A stretch of DNA of 64,000 bases from Centropus unirufus (Eukaryota > Chordata > Aves > Cuculiformes > Centropidae): assembly GCA_013397695.1 (NCBI GenBank), contig VYZI01000131.1, positions 62,001 through 126,000 of the forward strand, given 5' to 3'. The translations under genes and the position numbers were made by a program. The notes below the pieces were generated by a model. That model searched no databases and was not told where the DNA came from. It worked only from the letters and a program-made list of their open reading frames with translations. Of the stretch, positions 26,993 through 38,324 are shown piece by piece. Each line of letters starts with the position of its first letter. Position 1 is the first letter of the stretch.

Positions 26993-28808
26993 AATACTAA
27001 AATGTAAGTGCTTATCATTATTTTTATACTGAAGACATCTTTAAGCCCAGAACATCAATGTTCTTTAAACAATGAATGAATTAAGCTTCGTAATACTCCT
27101 GAGATTTAAGCAATATTTAGCTAGCCAGTATAGGTAAAACTGACGGATTCTACTGAAAAAATAAAGGCTCATTTGTTGTTGATAACTCTGAATGCTATTG
27201 TATTATAAAGAATAAATCATAGTAATAGCAACTTTATAATTGATTAACTGCATGCTCTCACCCCAGTGATTTCTTTCAAAACTCTTTCAAGTATTTCTCT
27301 TCCTATGAAAAATTCTCACCACATATAGCTTTATTTTAGGGTAAATTCCATTTTGTTTTCTGTCCCCATTTTTATCTTTGTGATTGCTTGCTTTGTATGC
27401 TACTGTATTGGAGAGAGCCTCTTGATTTTCATTTTTCTGGTTCTGTGCTCTGATGCCTTCCTTTCTAAGGTAAGTATTTTCTGAGATTCTAAAATGACAA
27501 ATGGAACCTGCCTGTTTCTAATTTAGCTTTAATTATCTCTCATTCAGCCTGCACCTTTAAGTAGAGTTGCCTGCTCTCTGGCTTATTAAAGTCTTAGAAG
27601 TCTCTCCTGCGACATAAGGACTTCATTTTCAATAGCTGCACAGGATTTTTCTTCAATAGGCTCAGTGGATTTTTACATGTAGCAAGACCTCTTGGTTTAG
27701 AGGTGTAACGGAAAGCAAGTTCTTTTTAACAACAGCACTGAGAAAGAACGAGAATGCAATTTTATTTGTGAATAAAACCTAAGGGTGCTCAAAGAAGGTC
27801 TCCAAAATACAAAGCTGCCACTTACCTATGAAAGCTGCTCAATGCGTGATTATTACTAACTGGGACACAGGGATGCTACAGCTACCAGGGGGCTAACATT
27901 TTACAATTCAAAGAGAAGATGCAAATTGAGAGAACTCGGACATTAACTGTAGGGTTCAAGCCACAGTACATATCCTAGTTTTTACTCAAGCTTTCATGAA
28001 ATTGGTCTTCCTGTATTATTCCTTATGAAGGACTAAAACTGGCTTTTTCTCAACAAGATGGTAACATTTAGCTTCTTAATCAACAGTTCACAGTTTCAGA
28101 TATGGTAAATGTTACCTGTGTAACCTGTGTGCATGCCAGCTACCTTATTTCTCTGCAGATTAATTTTAAATCCACTCAACTACTTGACCAAGAGATGAGA
28201 CAGGTACTTAGTGTTTCAAGTCACCAGAAGAGAATATTGACCACAGTCCCCCTCAGCCTGAGACTGGACCACAGTCTCCATATAAAGACACATTTGTGTA
28301 AATACTGGCTAACTGCTATCTGCATAAGACTGCACTAATTGTTTAAAAAAAAACAAAACACAACAGCATTATTTTAATCTCAGCGGCCTGCTGATTCGTG
28401 GTGGGAGAAATTAGCTACGCAACCAAAAAACTAAACAAGGTCATATCTAAAAACAGCCAGGAGTTCAGACGAGTGCAGTAACAGCATAATAGTGGCACTA
28501 ATTACAGGCCAGCAATTGCAGACCATAGAGCTAAGAGCAGATTTCTGAAACAAGCCAGAACAAGATGTACTCATAAAGACAAAACACTAGATGTTATGAA
28601 GATAGCTTCATCAGATCAGCCTCATATTGAGATGCAAGGAGAACCTCTTAAATCATTAGTAAGCTGCAACATCTCATTATTTTTAATAGCTTTTGATATC
28701 AACACCAGTGCCAAGTACCTACACATATCTTTACTCTGTAATCTCCAGGATTCAACACTGGGCTCCTCAACACTAGACCTTCAGGTACAGGGTCAAGGGG
28801 GCTAAAAC

Positions 28809-28840
28809 AAATACAATTAATAACAAATATGATTAATAAC
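28809..28840. repeat. Tandem duplication, 16-bp unit
   Basis: AAATACAATTAATAAC (28809-28824) is followed immediately by AAATATGATTAATAAC (28825-28840), with 14 of 16 bases identical. Confidence 0.8.
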
Positions 28841-28903
28841 TCACAGCATACCTTCTTCCCCACCTTCACCTGGTACAGCTGGGATCAGCATCACAGTGCT
28901 GCT

Positions 28904-28939
28904 CATTAACCACTACTGGAGCATTAACCATGACTGGAG
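28904..28939. repeat. Tandem duplication, 18-bp unit
   Basis: CATTAACCACTACTGGAG (28904-28921) and CATTAACCATGACTGGAG (28922-28939) are head-to-tail copies with 16 of 18 bases identical. It lies only 63 bases after another tandem duplication of a different unit. Confidence 0.8.
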
Positions 28940-31900
28940 CAACCTCAGGTCCTCATGACCCCTGTGATTTGAACACAACGGCATCACCATCTACTGATTC
29001 AAGGCACAGACACAAGACACAACATGCACAGAGAAAAGATTCATAACTGCCCACTAGCACACTTTGCGCTACAGATGAGATGAAGAGACCTGGGAGTATC
29101 ACAGGCAGGCAGATAACTTTGCAAGGGAGGAGTGGGTGAGAAGGGGGAAGCTCTAGGAACAGCAATCAAGGATGGGAGAGAATGGCAAGGTTTGTTTAGC
29201 GGGAGACTAGGGAAAAAGGGTGCTCCTAGAACACAAAAGAACTATCAGCCCTCTCAGAGGAGGAGGAAAATCAAAGGCTTGGTAAGAAAGAAGCAAGAAA
29301 TCAGGCCCTGAAACAAACTCTACAGTGCCTTGCTGCTCTCCTGCCTTGTTAACTGAGAGACAGTGCAGGACACACCAGCAAGTCACAATAACCACCTCTG
29401 CTGAAGCTGGCACAACTTCACTGTGCTGGAGGAGCACGCACACGCTGGCTTCCTGGGGAGAGGTACATCCTACCACAGACTTATCTTCTGTCTGCTCACA
29501 CCTCTAACTTCCATCCTCACTCTCAGGAACAGCAAGATAAAGCCTGCACTGGAAAGCCACATGCTCACACCTAGGTGAGCATGACCAGCCATACTCTGTT
29601 ATGCTTCCCAGGTCTGTGGAACACGCTCCGGACTTCTGCTTTCTCCGGCAGGGATCTTGGTCAGAGCATGCCACAACAGCAGGACTTTTGACAGACACTG
29701 AAGGGTACACATCGAAGGACAATGATTAATCAAAATGACTGCATCACTCACCTGAATTAAGAAAATATTGTTTGCCATTGCTATCCATCTAACATTCCAG
29801 CTGTGTTTTTCCTGTTTGATAACATCAACTCTGAATTCTTGTACCCTGCAGTTCTACAAAGGCATTACTGTGGGATCATCAGACTGCCAGAGTTCTTAAA
29901 CTTCTCTAAAATTATCTTAAATGCATTAGAAAATTGCAGGGTACAATTTTACGGGAGCAAATATGACACAGAAGTATCAGTGCCATAATATTGAACCATT
30001 TTTTCCCATTTTGCACAGAAGTGTGCACTTTTATAGCATTTAGTACATTCAAAGTGCATCTCTAATTGGTGTGGTTTCTAGTTAGATTGCTCAGTTCTTC
30101 TACCCAGATTTTCTAAGGAGAGAAAAAGTTCTTGGAGGAGCAGGAATAAAGTCTGGCTTCTGAAGTCTTGTGCCTTAGAGTTGAGAAGTCTTGGTGTTTG
30201 TGAGCTCTTCTAAGATTTTTCCCACTGAAGCTTTTCCCAGATCTAAGACTCCCAAGCGTCTGCCTTTTCGAGGTAAACCTGGTGGCCTAGGGCTAACTGC
30301 CTGTAAGACATCCACACACAAAAAATCCTCGTGTAGCACCACATCCCACATACCTCTTGGGAGCAAGTGATCGTGTCCCTGGCTGCCCTCAGGGGAATAT
30401 GAACCTGTCAGCACTGCCTGGGGACTTCCTTAACAACATGGGCCAGCACAGCGTAGGAGATGGAAAAGTTATCTGTGTTCCTGGATTTGTGATTTGGAGC
30501 AGAGGGGAGTGTAAAAGCAAATCTGGTAGCCAAGCCCCTTCCCCAAGCCTGTGAGACAGGAGGCAAATCATCCACAGTCAAGTGCCATATCCCTCATTCC
30601 TTGCAGGAATAGAAACTCCTTTTGTTCTGCATTGCAAAAAGCTTTACCTCTTTTTCCTCCCAAGAGACCTGGACTTTGCAGCCTGCCAGCCTCCTCTCAA
30701 AGACCAAAAAACAGATGAGATCAAACTTTTTTCCTTAATTGTTCTCAAAATGAATGAGTCCTTTTTTCTCCTCCAATTCTAGACAAAAAATTCAGCCCAA
30801 GTCAGATGTTAAGCTTTATAAACTGCTCCAAAGTTACTACCATAGGAACACAAGCATTCCAATGCACTTTTCCAGCTCTCAGAATTTTATAATGAAATCC
30901 ACACTGATGCTAAAGGATCCACTATCTGGATCTGTGTCATCAGATAAACATATTGCTTGCCAGTAGGAAAAATAACAATGCCAAAGTTATTAACTCTCCT
31001 AGAGAAAATGTGAAATGAGATCTCAGTACAGCTCAGGAATTTTAAGAATGAAGATTTGGTCATTGTCAGGTTTAAAGCCTTGACATCAGCAATTCAGCAA
31101 TTTGCCCAAAAATTCCACCTCTACAGAATCTAGCTATATTGGCACTCTCAAAAAATAAAAAGGGAAATAGATTATATTGAAATATAGTCATAAATATTGA
31201 GAATTAGATAAATTATGAATAAATGCTAATTTTACCTCCCTTTCTGTGCCGACTAAAATTTGAAATAAGCATACTGGTCTTTTCTGTATTATATTAATAG
31301 ATTTTTTCCCACTGGATGAGTTTAAAACAGCACATCCAAATTCTGCTCATGAAAAACTTTTGTCCAAACATCGAGAACAAAGACATATCTTGAAAACAAG
31401 ACCAAGGGTTGCCAGTGAAAGTCATACTTCAGTTAAAGATTATTATTTTTTTTACAAAAGACTTTACACCTTGTAAATGGGGCCAGAGCTATTTTCCTTC
31501 AGTGGCGTCCTGCAGACATTCTTGGACTATTTGCATTGATTTAGTGTGGTAATTATCTTAAGAAGTTACTTATATGGCTAGACAGATGTGAAATATGTTT
31601 CTTGGATAGTGCAGAACACAGCATCTGCATTTAATAAGCATGATTAAAAAGAAACTGCCACATCATTATTTTTGGCACTGAAAGATTTTGGAAAGTGTTT
31701 ACTCCAAGTGGAGTGAAGATCCCTTCTGCTTCATTACCAAAGACTCAGGCATCAAGTCACTGAAAACTTATTTTTAGAAGAGAAATGAACTTCCCCTGGA
31801 AACTTAGGTTAGTCATTCCAGAAAATTTGGCCTCCTGCTCTTTCAATGTGTTCCCTCCCTAAATAAAAGACAGAGTTCACTGCTTCTGAAGCACTCAGTA

Positions 31901-34731
31901 TTAAGTTATATAAGGACTATCTATAAAAGAAAACCTCAGTTTTTTTACATTCCAAAGAAAGGTGAAGCAGGATGACATTTACTGGAAACCTACTTGAGCA
32001 TTTTCTAAGGGATTTTCTTGTTGACACCATTCCATTTATTAAACTGTTCAGAAAATGCTTCATTTATGGAAATCTTGATCTGAGAAAAAATGGGAAGGCT
32101 CAACCTATCCTGTTTTGACATGTAAAAAAATGAGAAACAACTCTACATTTAAAAATTTGAATTATCTTACACTATGAGGGTATGAAGACAAAAGAAGAGG
32201 TCAAACCAAAATGACATTTTATTGATCTGATATGAACTCCCCCACTCCCCTCATGACAACCAATTTACTAGCATTTGAAATCTGGTATTTCAGTTTATTT
32301 TGGAAGAAAATGTATTAAAAAAAAACACACTGAAATGTCAAAAAATTCCTGTAGAGCAGCAGTAGCAATTGATGCTGGGGGCTGTGTGGTACTGAGTTAT
32401 TCTCCACTCTCCAAGATCAGCAAAAGAATTCATAAGCATTTCATCGCAGAGTTTTGCTAAGATCTTCGTTTGGTTTTACTTTCCTAACTGCTCTATACAT
32501 TCACATCACAGATGACTAAATACTGCCCAAACTGCGCCAACTCTGCAAACTCCCCAAAGTAAGACAGACTTGAGCTGTGAAAATCTGGCTCAACTGCAGT
32601 ACAAGGAGGTCAGCAGCATATGGTAAAATGGGTTTTGGTCCAAAGAAATTTTGGATCTTCTTGATCCTAACAACTGTCTTTGGTTTATCTCTACATTGCT
32701 CCTCACCCCACCCCAGTGTGGTTTGAAGAGTCCCACTGGTGGCACCCAAGCAGAAGAAAGTCAGTTGCTAATCAAGAACCATGCCTAGCACCAATAGAAG
32801 GTGGAAAATGAATGAGAAGCTTCAGCTGCCTTTCACCTCCCCCATCCTCACGGTTCATCATGTAGGTCTCAGCATAATTGGCAGTAATTGCCTTCTGTTT
32901 GCCACTGCTTCCAGCAGGCTGCTCCAGGCACACAAGCAGCTCCGTGGGCTCGGCTGATGGGTGGAGATGATGAAAGAGAAAGGAATTCCATTACTTCTGG
33001 TTTTGTGTTCACACCCTAGCTCATATCCTGACACAGAAAATCTTACTATGCCTTAGTAGGATGAAATGAGAGCTACAAATGTAATAGTGATGTGCTGAAG
33101 TGACCGGAAGAAAAACAAATGCCATGATTTTTCTCATGTATGCCACAGCCCGTATTGAAAGAAAGGCACAAGGCTTGGGCCATACCTTGCCCACACATCG
33201 CATCCTGAACTGCCTGCAGAAATCACCTCCCAGGCACACAAGGGGACACACAGCTGGTGGAATAAAAAACATGTGATTTAGAGAACATGAACGCCATATG
33301 GCACAATTTCCTCTCATTTCATTCCACTTCATATCTTGTAGTTTAAAAAGAAAACTAAAAATCACATGCTACCCAGTTCATTAGAGGGGAGTCTGGTTGC
33401 AGTAACAGCAGAGACTCAGTCAATGTTCCCTCACTTCAAATTATAAATGTAAAGAGATACCAGGATGGAAGACAAAAACTGAATTGAAAAGTATCAGAAA
33501 GAAAAGTGGCATTCCTCTGTCAAATGAGGATTTACTCATAAAGCAGAATAACAATTTCCAAGCTGTTCAAAATCCTCTGTGCAACAAGAAATTGATATAG
33601 CAAGATCTACATACAATCCCGCTAATTCAGTCAGAATCACTGCCCTTTTTGTTCAAGATGGAAACTCTTGAGAAGTGAACATTTCTGGGAAGAAACATGG
33701 CAAGGTTGTGGGAAATTAGTATTTCCTTGGTTCTTCAGAAAGAGAGAAGCAACTTGCCCCAGCCATCTCCAGAAGATTGTGGCAGAGCCAGAAGGCGAAT
33801 TCCATTTTTCAGATTACTGACACACCGCAGCTTTAGCTCTAAAACTAACTCTTGGTGCTCTGGAGTTTGCCCCTGGCACAAGCAAGAGAATCTCAGGCAG
33901 CCTTGCTGATCTATTTCACTTGTGGGATCCTAAAACAATCCATTAAGTCCAACAAACTTGTCAAATTTCTTATTTCTTATATTATTATGATTAATGACTT
34001 AACTCACCATCTCAATACAAAGATACAGAGAAGCTTGGCACAGCCTCCTTAATGGAAAGGCAAAGGTGAACAGCATGTTTGTCAGCTCACGAGTCTCCCA
34101 AACAAAGGGTCTCTTAAAGTAATAAGAAATTACTGTTAAACGTAATTTATTAGTTAGAACACTGTGATACTTTCAGTCTGGGGCAAGAGCCCACTGTGTT
34201 TGGCACAATACAAACACTGTACAGAGTACATAATTCCAAGTGGTTCTATTTGCAGAGCCACAGCCTTGAACCTGATCCTACTGATGGTCTTTAAAACATG
34301 CAAACAAAAATATATTTATATTAAAATTAGCAATGGTAACAGCAGCAGTTATTCCTCCTGTCAGGAGGAACACAGGTCACTTGGCTTGGAAGCACTATTC
34401 TTCCTTCTCCCATTGGTACTACAAAGAGCTTACCCTGCCCTGCAGAAAGGAATACAGGAGAACATCACAGTTGGTGCACAGGCTTTTGTTTATGACGGGA
34501 AGAGCTGGAAGAGCAAAGCAGGACTTCTACTCTCTTGTACCACCAAGGCAACTGCCTTTTATAAAGGCAAGGGTAGTCCCTGCCTAGTGCTGAGACAGGA
34601 AAGAGAATAATATTAAGAAACAAACTCCCCAGGCAGGCAACAGCCCTGTGTCCTCAAATTTCAGCTGCGGTTTTCAAAGTTGGATGATCTATCAGTGCAG
34701 CACATAACCAAGAGTGAGGGCTTCAAATGAG

Positions 34732-35494
34732 AGAATCATGGAATCATAGAATGGTTTAGGCTGAAAGGGAGGTTAAAAGTCATCTTGTTCCTATCCCCCT
34801 GCCGTGCTCAGGGTCACCTCTCACTAGGCCAGGCTGCTCAAGGCTTCATCCAACCTGGCCTTGAACACCTCCAGGTGATGTGTCATCCTCAACCTCCCTG
34901 GGCAACCTGTGCCAGTGATTCACCATCATCATCATGAAGAATTTCTTTCTGACATCTGGTCTAAATCTCCTCCTCTCCAATTTAAAGCCATTCCCCCTTG
35001 TCCTATCACTACGCGCCCCTCTGAAAAAGTCCCTCCCCAGCTTTCCTGCAGCTCCCTTCTGGTACTGGAAGACTGTTACATGGTCTGCCTGGAGTCTTCT
35101 CCAAGCTGAATAAGACCAACTCTCTCAGTCTCTCCTCATAGCAGAGGTGCCCCAGCCCCCTGATCACCTTTGTAGCCCTCCTCTAGGCCCATTCCAAAAG
35201 TCCCGTATCCTCCTATTGAGGACTCCAGAACTGCACACGTTACTCCAGGTGAGGTCTCCCAAGAGCGGAGTAGAGGGGCAGAATCACCTCCCTCCACCTA
35301 CTGACCATGCTTCTTTTGATGCAGCCCAGGATACCTTTGACCTTCTGGGCTGCAAGTGTGCATTGCTGGCTCGTGTTGAGCTTCTCATCAATCAGCATCC
35401 TCAAGTCCTTCTCTGCAGGGCTGCTCTCAATTGCATCATCCCCCATCCTATATTGAAACTGCAGATTGCCCTGACCCCAGTGCAGGACCTTGAT
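34732..35494 (-). mobile_element. CR1 LINE, 5'-truncated copy
   Basis: CR1 is the main non-LTR retrotransposon of birds. Read on the minus strand, the copy starts inside the reverse-transcriptase ORF at about 35494, runs through the ORF end and the 3' untranslated region, and ends at 34732 with the diagnostic ATTCTATGATTCCATGATTCT-type 8-mer tail (seen here reversed as GAATCATGGAATCATAGAATGG). The 3' region also has the usual CR1 phrases, for example the TGAGGAGAGACTGAGAGAGT region at about 35110-35145 and AGAAATTCTT at about 34940. 5' truncation is normal for CR1. The 5' boundary is set by eye and may be off by tens of bases. Confidence 0.95.
35240..35494 (-). pseudogene. CR1 reverse-transcriptase C-terminal remnant
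   Basis: This is the coding part left in the CR1 copy: the region just after the polymerase domain of the ORF2-like protein. The open frame from 35446 down to 35240 contains the family's conserved words AEKDLRMLIDEKL, GILGCIKRS and REVILPLYSALGRPHLE. The frame stops at TAA (35240-35242) directly after HLE, where I expect this CR1 region to continue, so I infer a nonsense change there. With no polymerase active site or endonuclease domain, this cannot be a functional enzyme. Confidence 0.9.
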
Positions 35495-37649
35495 CCAGCA
35501 GGCTTTTCCTATCTCTTACCATGTGTCCCCTGAAGAAAAACACTTAAATTTGCCATAAATCTGAGGGAAAGGCCATGAATATTTTAATTTGTTTAAACAA
35601 TGAATTTTGCAACAGATTTTATAGATCTGTTGCAACTCATTTATACATTTTGTCATAAATCCAAGCATATTCCTACCTGCCAGGTGCTGGAAAGCTTTTG
35701 CCCTTTTCCCCTGATGGTTTTTGGACATATTTATATACAGGCTTGGCAATACCAATTAATTCATTAGCTGCAGAAAGATAAATGTCCTTATGTTTTCCCC
35801 ATAGCAAAGCTGTCACCTTCAGTAACTGCTTCAAGTTATCTAAAACGTATCAATTCATAAAGGCAAGAGGAACATGGAATGGAATTTGATCTAGAAACTA
35901 TATATAAAAGAAAGTAACCAAACCATTTTAACTGATGCTTCAGCAAAAATGCAATCCGACTGCAATACCCCATTTTTTGAAAAAAATCTTTATTTTTCTC
36001 AAAGAACATATGTTGTTAGTTTTTGTCTTGACTAAATATGTGCACAATTTAAGCTTAGCTGTGCATGAAACTAAGGGTATGAGGCAGAGTTCTGTTTTTC
36101 AAAGTTATTAAATTAACTCAGACCACTACACAGAGACACAGCTACAAAATCAACAGCCATTGAACTGGGAAAAAACAGGAAATAAATCACTTTAAATAAT
36201 TTGGTATTTTAAAGCAAAAGAACCCATCAAATTTCTTAAAGGTTTTGGGTCTACTCCATGGGCCACCAAGAGGGGAACGAAAAAAAAAACAAAACAAAAA
36301 AAACACCCCACACCAACAAAACCCCAAACCCCAAGAATACTCTAGAAGTAGGAGTGGTAGAATAAGCATGGCATATGCTGTGGAAGTGTTCAGACTGGTA
36401 AATTTTAAGTGCAGAAAATTGTCACTATTTTCTGGAAATTGTTTACCCAGCAGACACCAAACTCTCAAAGGACCATGAGGATGGATGGACTGGAAGGATC
36501 AAAAGCGAACCGTATTTTTGTTTCCATTCTTCCCACTAGTGAAAACTGAAGAAGTAAAGTTTTGCCATTGTATTGAAAAATCTCTATTATTAGTGACATT
36601 AACTAAGTCCTCCCCTCCCAAAAAGGAGATATCATTCTCTCTTCTGTCTTTCTCCTCTTACAAACATCTTTTTTTTTCCTGCGTCCCATTTAGCAAGTGC
36701 TGGGCTTGGTTACCCAAGTCACCTTGACTACATGCCAAACTGCATGAAGCCTGTAACCAGAAAACAAGAGGAAAGCAGTGGTTTTTTTACAGATCAGGAC
36801 TGATGTAATTTTGCAAGACCTGAGTGGCTGACGCTTTATGTTATGTTTTCAACTTTCCAGAAGAGGGCTACACATGCAAGTAGGTGTCAGAGGTAGAAAC
36901 TTCATCAGTGCAGTCATCTCCCTTGTCTACCTTTTGTCCTATTGAACAGTAGTGCCAGATCATCTAATCTAATCCTTTGTCTCCAAAAGACAGACAGCAC
37001 CAGCTAGGACACAGTCACATGGAGGTTTTCCCTACACACACTCCAGGCAGGCAGCCTGAAAGGCAGTAAAAGAAAAACTGCAGTAAAAGCTCTACTTAAG
37101 CTTTTATATCTATCTGCCAGTGGATTCCTTTCTTTTCCTAATGTATTTTCTTACAAGGCTAAAAATACTCCAGCAGTAAAAACCATTAATAATAGAGACA
37201 ATTGTGTTCCAGGATTGGATGTCAAATTAACTGTTTAAAGAAATAACAGCAAAACAAGGGTCTGGTTAACATTGTGTCCCCCATCAAACTTAAAATAGCA
37301 CCTAATTAAAACAACTGGTCAAAATAATAGTTTGAGTTAAATGCGATGCTAATACAGTCCAGCAGCTTTTCTAACAAATAACTGCTCCACTTTTTTTTTT
37401 AGTTTCCCACTTCCCTGAAGCACAGGGATTTTAGGCCAGCAAAGGCCACAATACACAGATATGATCTCCTGCACCATATGAGACATAAAATAGAATTCAC
37501 TCTGTGGCATCAATTCAGGAATCACTGGTTAGATGACTTCTTCTGAGCCTCGTGAGCAAACAGTGACCTCAAGAATCTGAAGACAAAATAAATCCCTGAA
37601 CTGGTTCTGATTTGTACTAAGGCTGGCCTACATCCATTCAGGTCTTTTT
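35495..37649. other. Non-coding stretch, no gene seen
   Basis: Unique AT-rich sequence between the CR1 copy and the ERV-L remnant. It contains an A/C-rich low-complexity tract at 36279-36332 and an 8-bp stem (37084-37091 with 37099-37106). A phrase at about 36957-36985 faintly resembles a reversed CR1 tail but is too short to call. No exon is supported. Confidence 0.6.
36279..36332. repeat. A/C-rich low-complexity tract
   Basis: A runs alternate with CACCCC and CAAAACC words. Almost no G or T is present on the plus strand. It resembles a decayed (CAAAA)n microsatellite. Confidence 0.85.
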
Positions 37650-38055
37650 TACCCCAATAGGATAGACTGGCAGCTCTTTGGACTGGCGACATGAGGGTGA
37701 ATTATTTGTAGCTCACAGTGGGCCCATGGACACCTCAGGCTATTGAAGAGGAGGTGCAACATATCGATGGGCTCATGGTCAAGGGGTGGACACGATCACG
37801 GACTCTATTGCACAGGTGAAACACACATTGCAGTCAAGCAGGCCAAGTGGTTAAAGCCTCTGGTATGAGGAGTGCAATGCCAGAAACATTAGCCAGGTGG
37901 GGCCTGGCAGATTGATTATATCACACTCCCACAAACCCAGCAAGGCAGGCACCATGCGCTTGCAATGATGGAAGCAACCACTGGATGACTGGAAACATAT
38001 CCCATGCCCCATACTACCAGCCAGAACAATGCCCTGGCCCTTGAAAAGAAGATAC
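37650..38055 (+). pseudogene. ERV-L integrase fragment, broken
   Basis: Remnant of the pol gene of a class III (spuma-like, ERV-L) endogenous retrovirus. It covers the end of the integrase N-terminal region and the start of the catalytic core. The word WQIDYI (37905-37922) holds the first aspartate of the DDE integrase triad. It is followed by TLPQTQQGRHHALAMMEATTG and then ETYPMPH. In this frame there is a TAG at 37890-37892, just before the core, and a TGA at 37986-37988 in place of a tryptophan-like position. The N-terminal part lies in other frames. The rest of the core, with the second aspartate and the glutamate, is missing: after about 38055 the sequence runs into non-pol and LTR sequence. 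It is an old, inactive copy. The left boundary is set by eye. Confidence 0.8.
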
Positions 38056-38099
38056 AAACTGTGCAATGTGGCCAGGTGGAGGGAGGTCACCACTTGGGA

Positions 38100-38324
38100 A
38101 GGGGCTGGGCATCAGCTTCCAGGAGGTGCGACACTGCACTGTACATTACTGACTTCATATATCATTCATTATTATTCTCTTCCTTTGTTGTTCTATTAAA
38201 CTGTCTTCCTCCCAACCCACAAGGCTTACCTTTTTCTTTCCAATTCTCCTCTTCATTCCACTGGGGAAGGAGTGAGCAAGTGACCGTGTGGTATTTATTT
38301 GCCAGCTAGGTCTAGACCACAACA
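38100..38324 (+). mobile_element. ERV-L 3' LTR, partial
   Basis: The right end of the retroviral remnant. It has the same order of signals as the full LTR at 45115-45796: a T/A-rich stretch with ATTATTATTCTC, an ATTAAA poly(A) signal (38195-38200), a CCCACAAG word, a pyrimidine-rich run, a GGGGAAGGAGTGAG stretch, and the terminal ACCACAACA ending at 38324. The TGTTGTGG start expected at the left LTR edge is not present, so the LTR is internally or 5' deleted. The true left limit is uncertain (38056 to about 38150). Confidence 0.75.

Larger units (their letters stand above)
24124..34731. other. Non-coding stretch, no gene seen
   Basis: About 10.6 kb with no exon or transposon I can defend. 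A GC-richer patch at about 25730-26020 has two overlapping minus-strand ORFs (98 and 76 codons), one with a hydrophobic start, but neither has a recognisable domain. Short local duplications at 26943-26992, 28809-28840 and 28904-28939 are listed separately. The plus-strand 148-codon frame at 34164-34610 begins with GTG, not ATG, and looks like chance. Confidence 0.55.

Noticed and set aside
34164..34610. 148-codon plus-strand open frame next to the CR1 copy
   Set aside because: It starts with GTG, has mixed composition, no known motif, and no Kozak ATG near the start.
35147..35533. 128-codon plus-strand open frame
   Set aside because: It is antisense to the CR1 copy, whose real coding strand is minus. 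It reflects the repeat's composition.
36957..36985. Phrase resembling a reversed CR1 3' end (CAGATCATCTAATC)
   Set aside because: Too short and no neighbouring CR1 sequence.
37851..38093. 80-codon minus-strand open frame
   Set aside because: It is antisense to the ERV-L integrase remnant.
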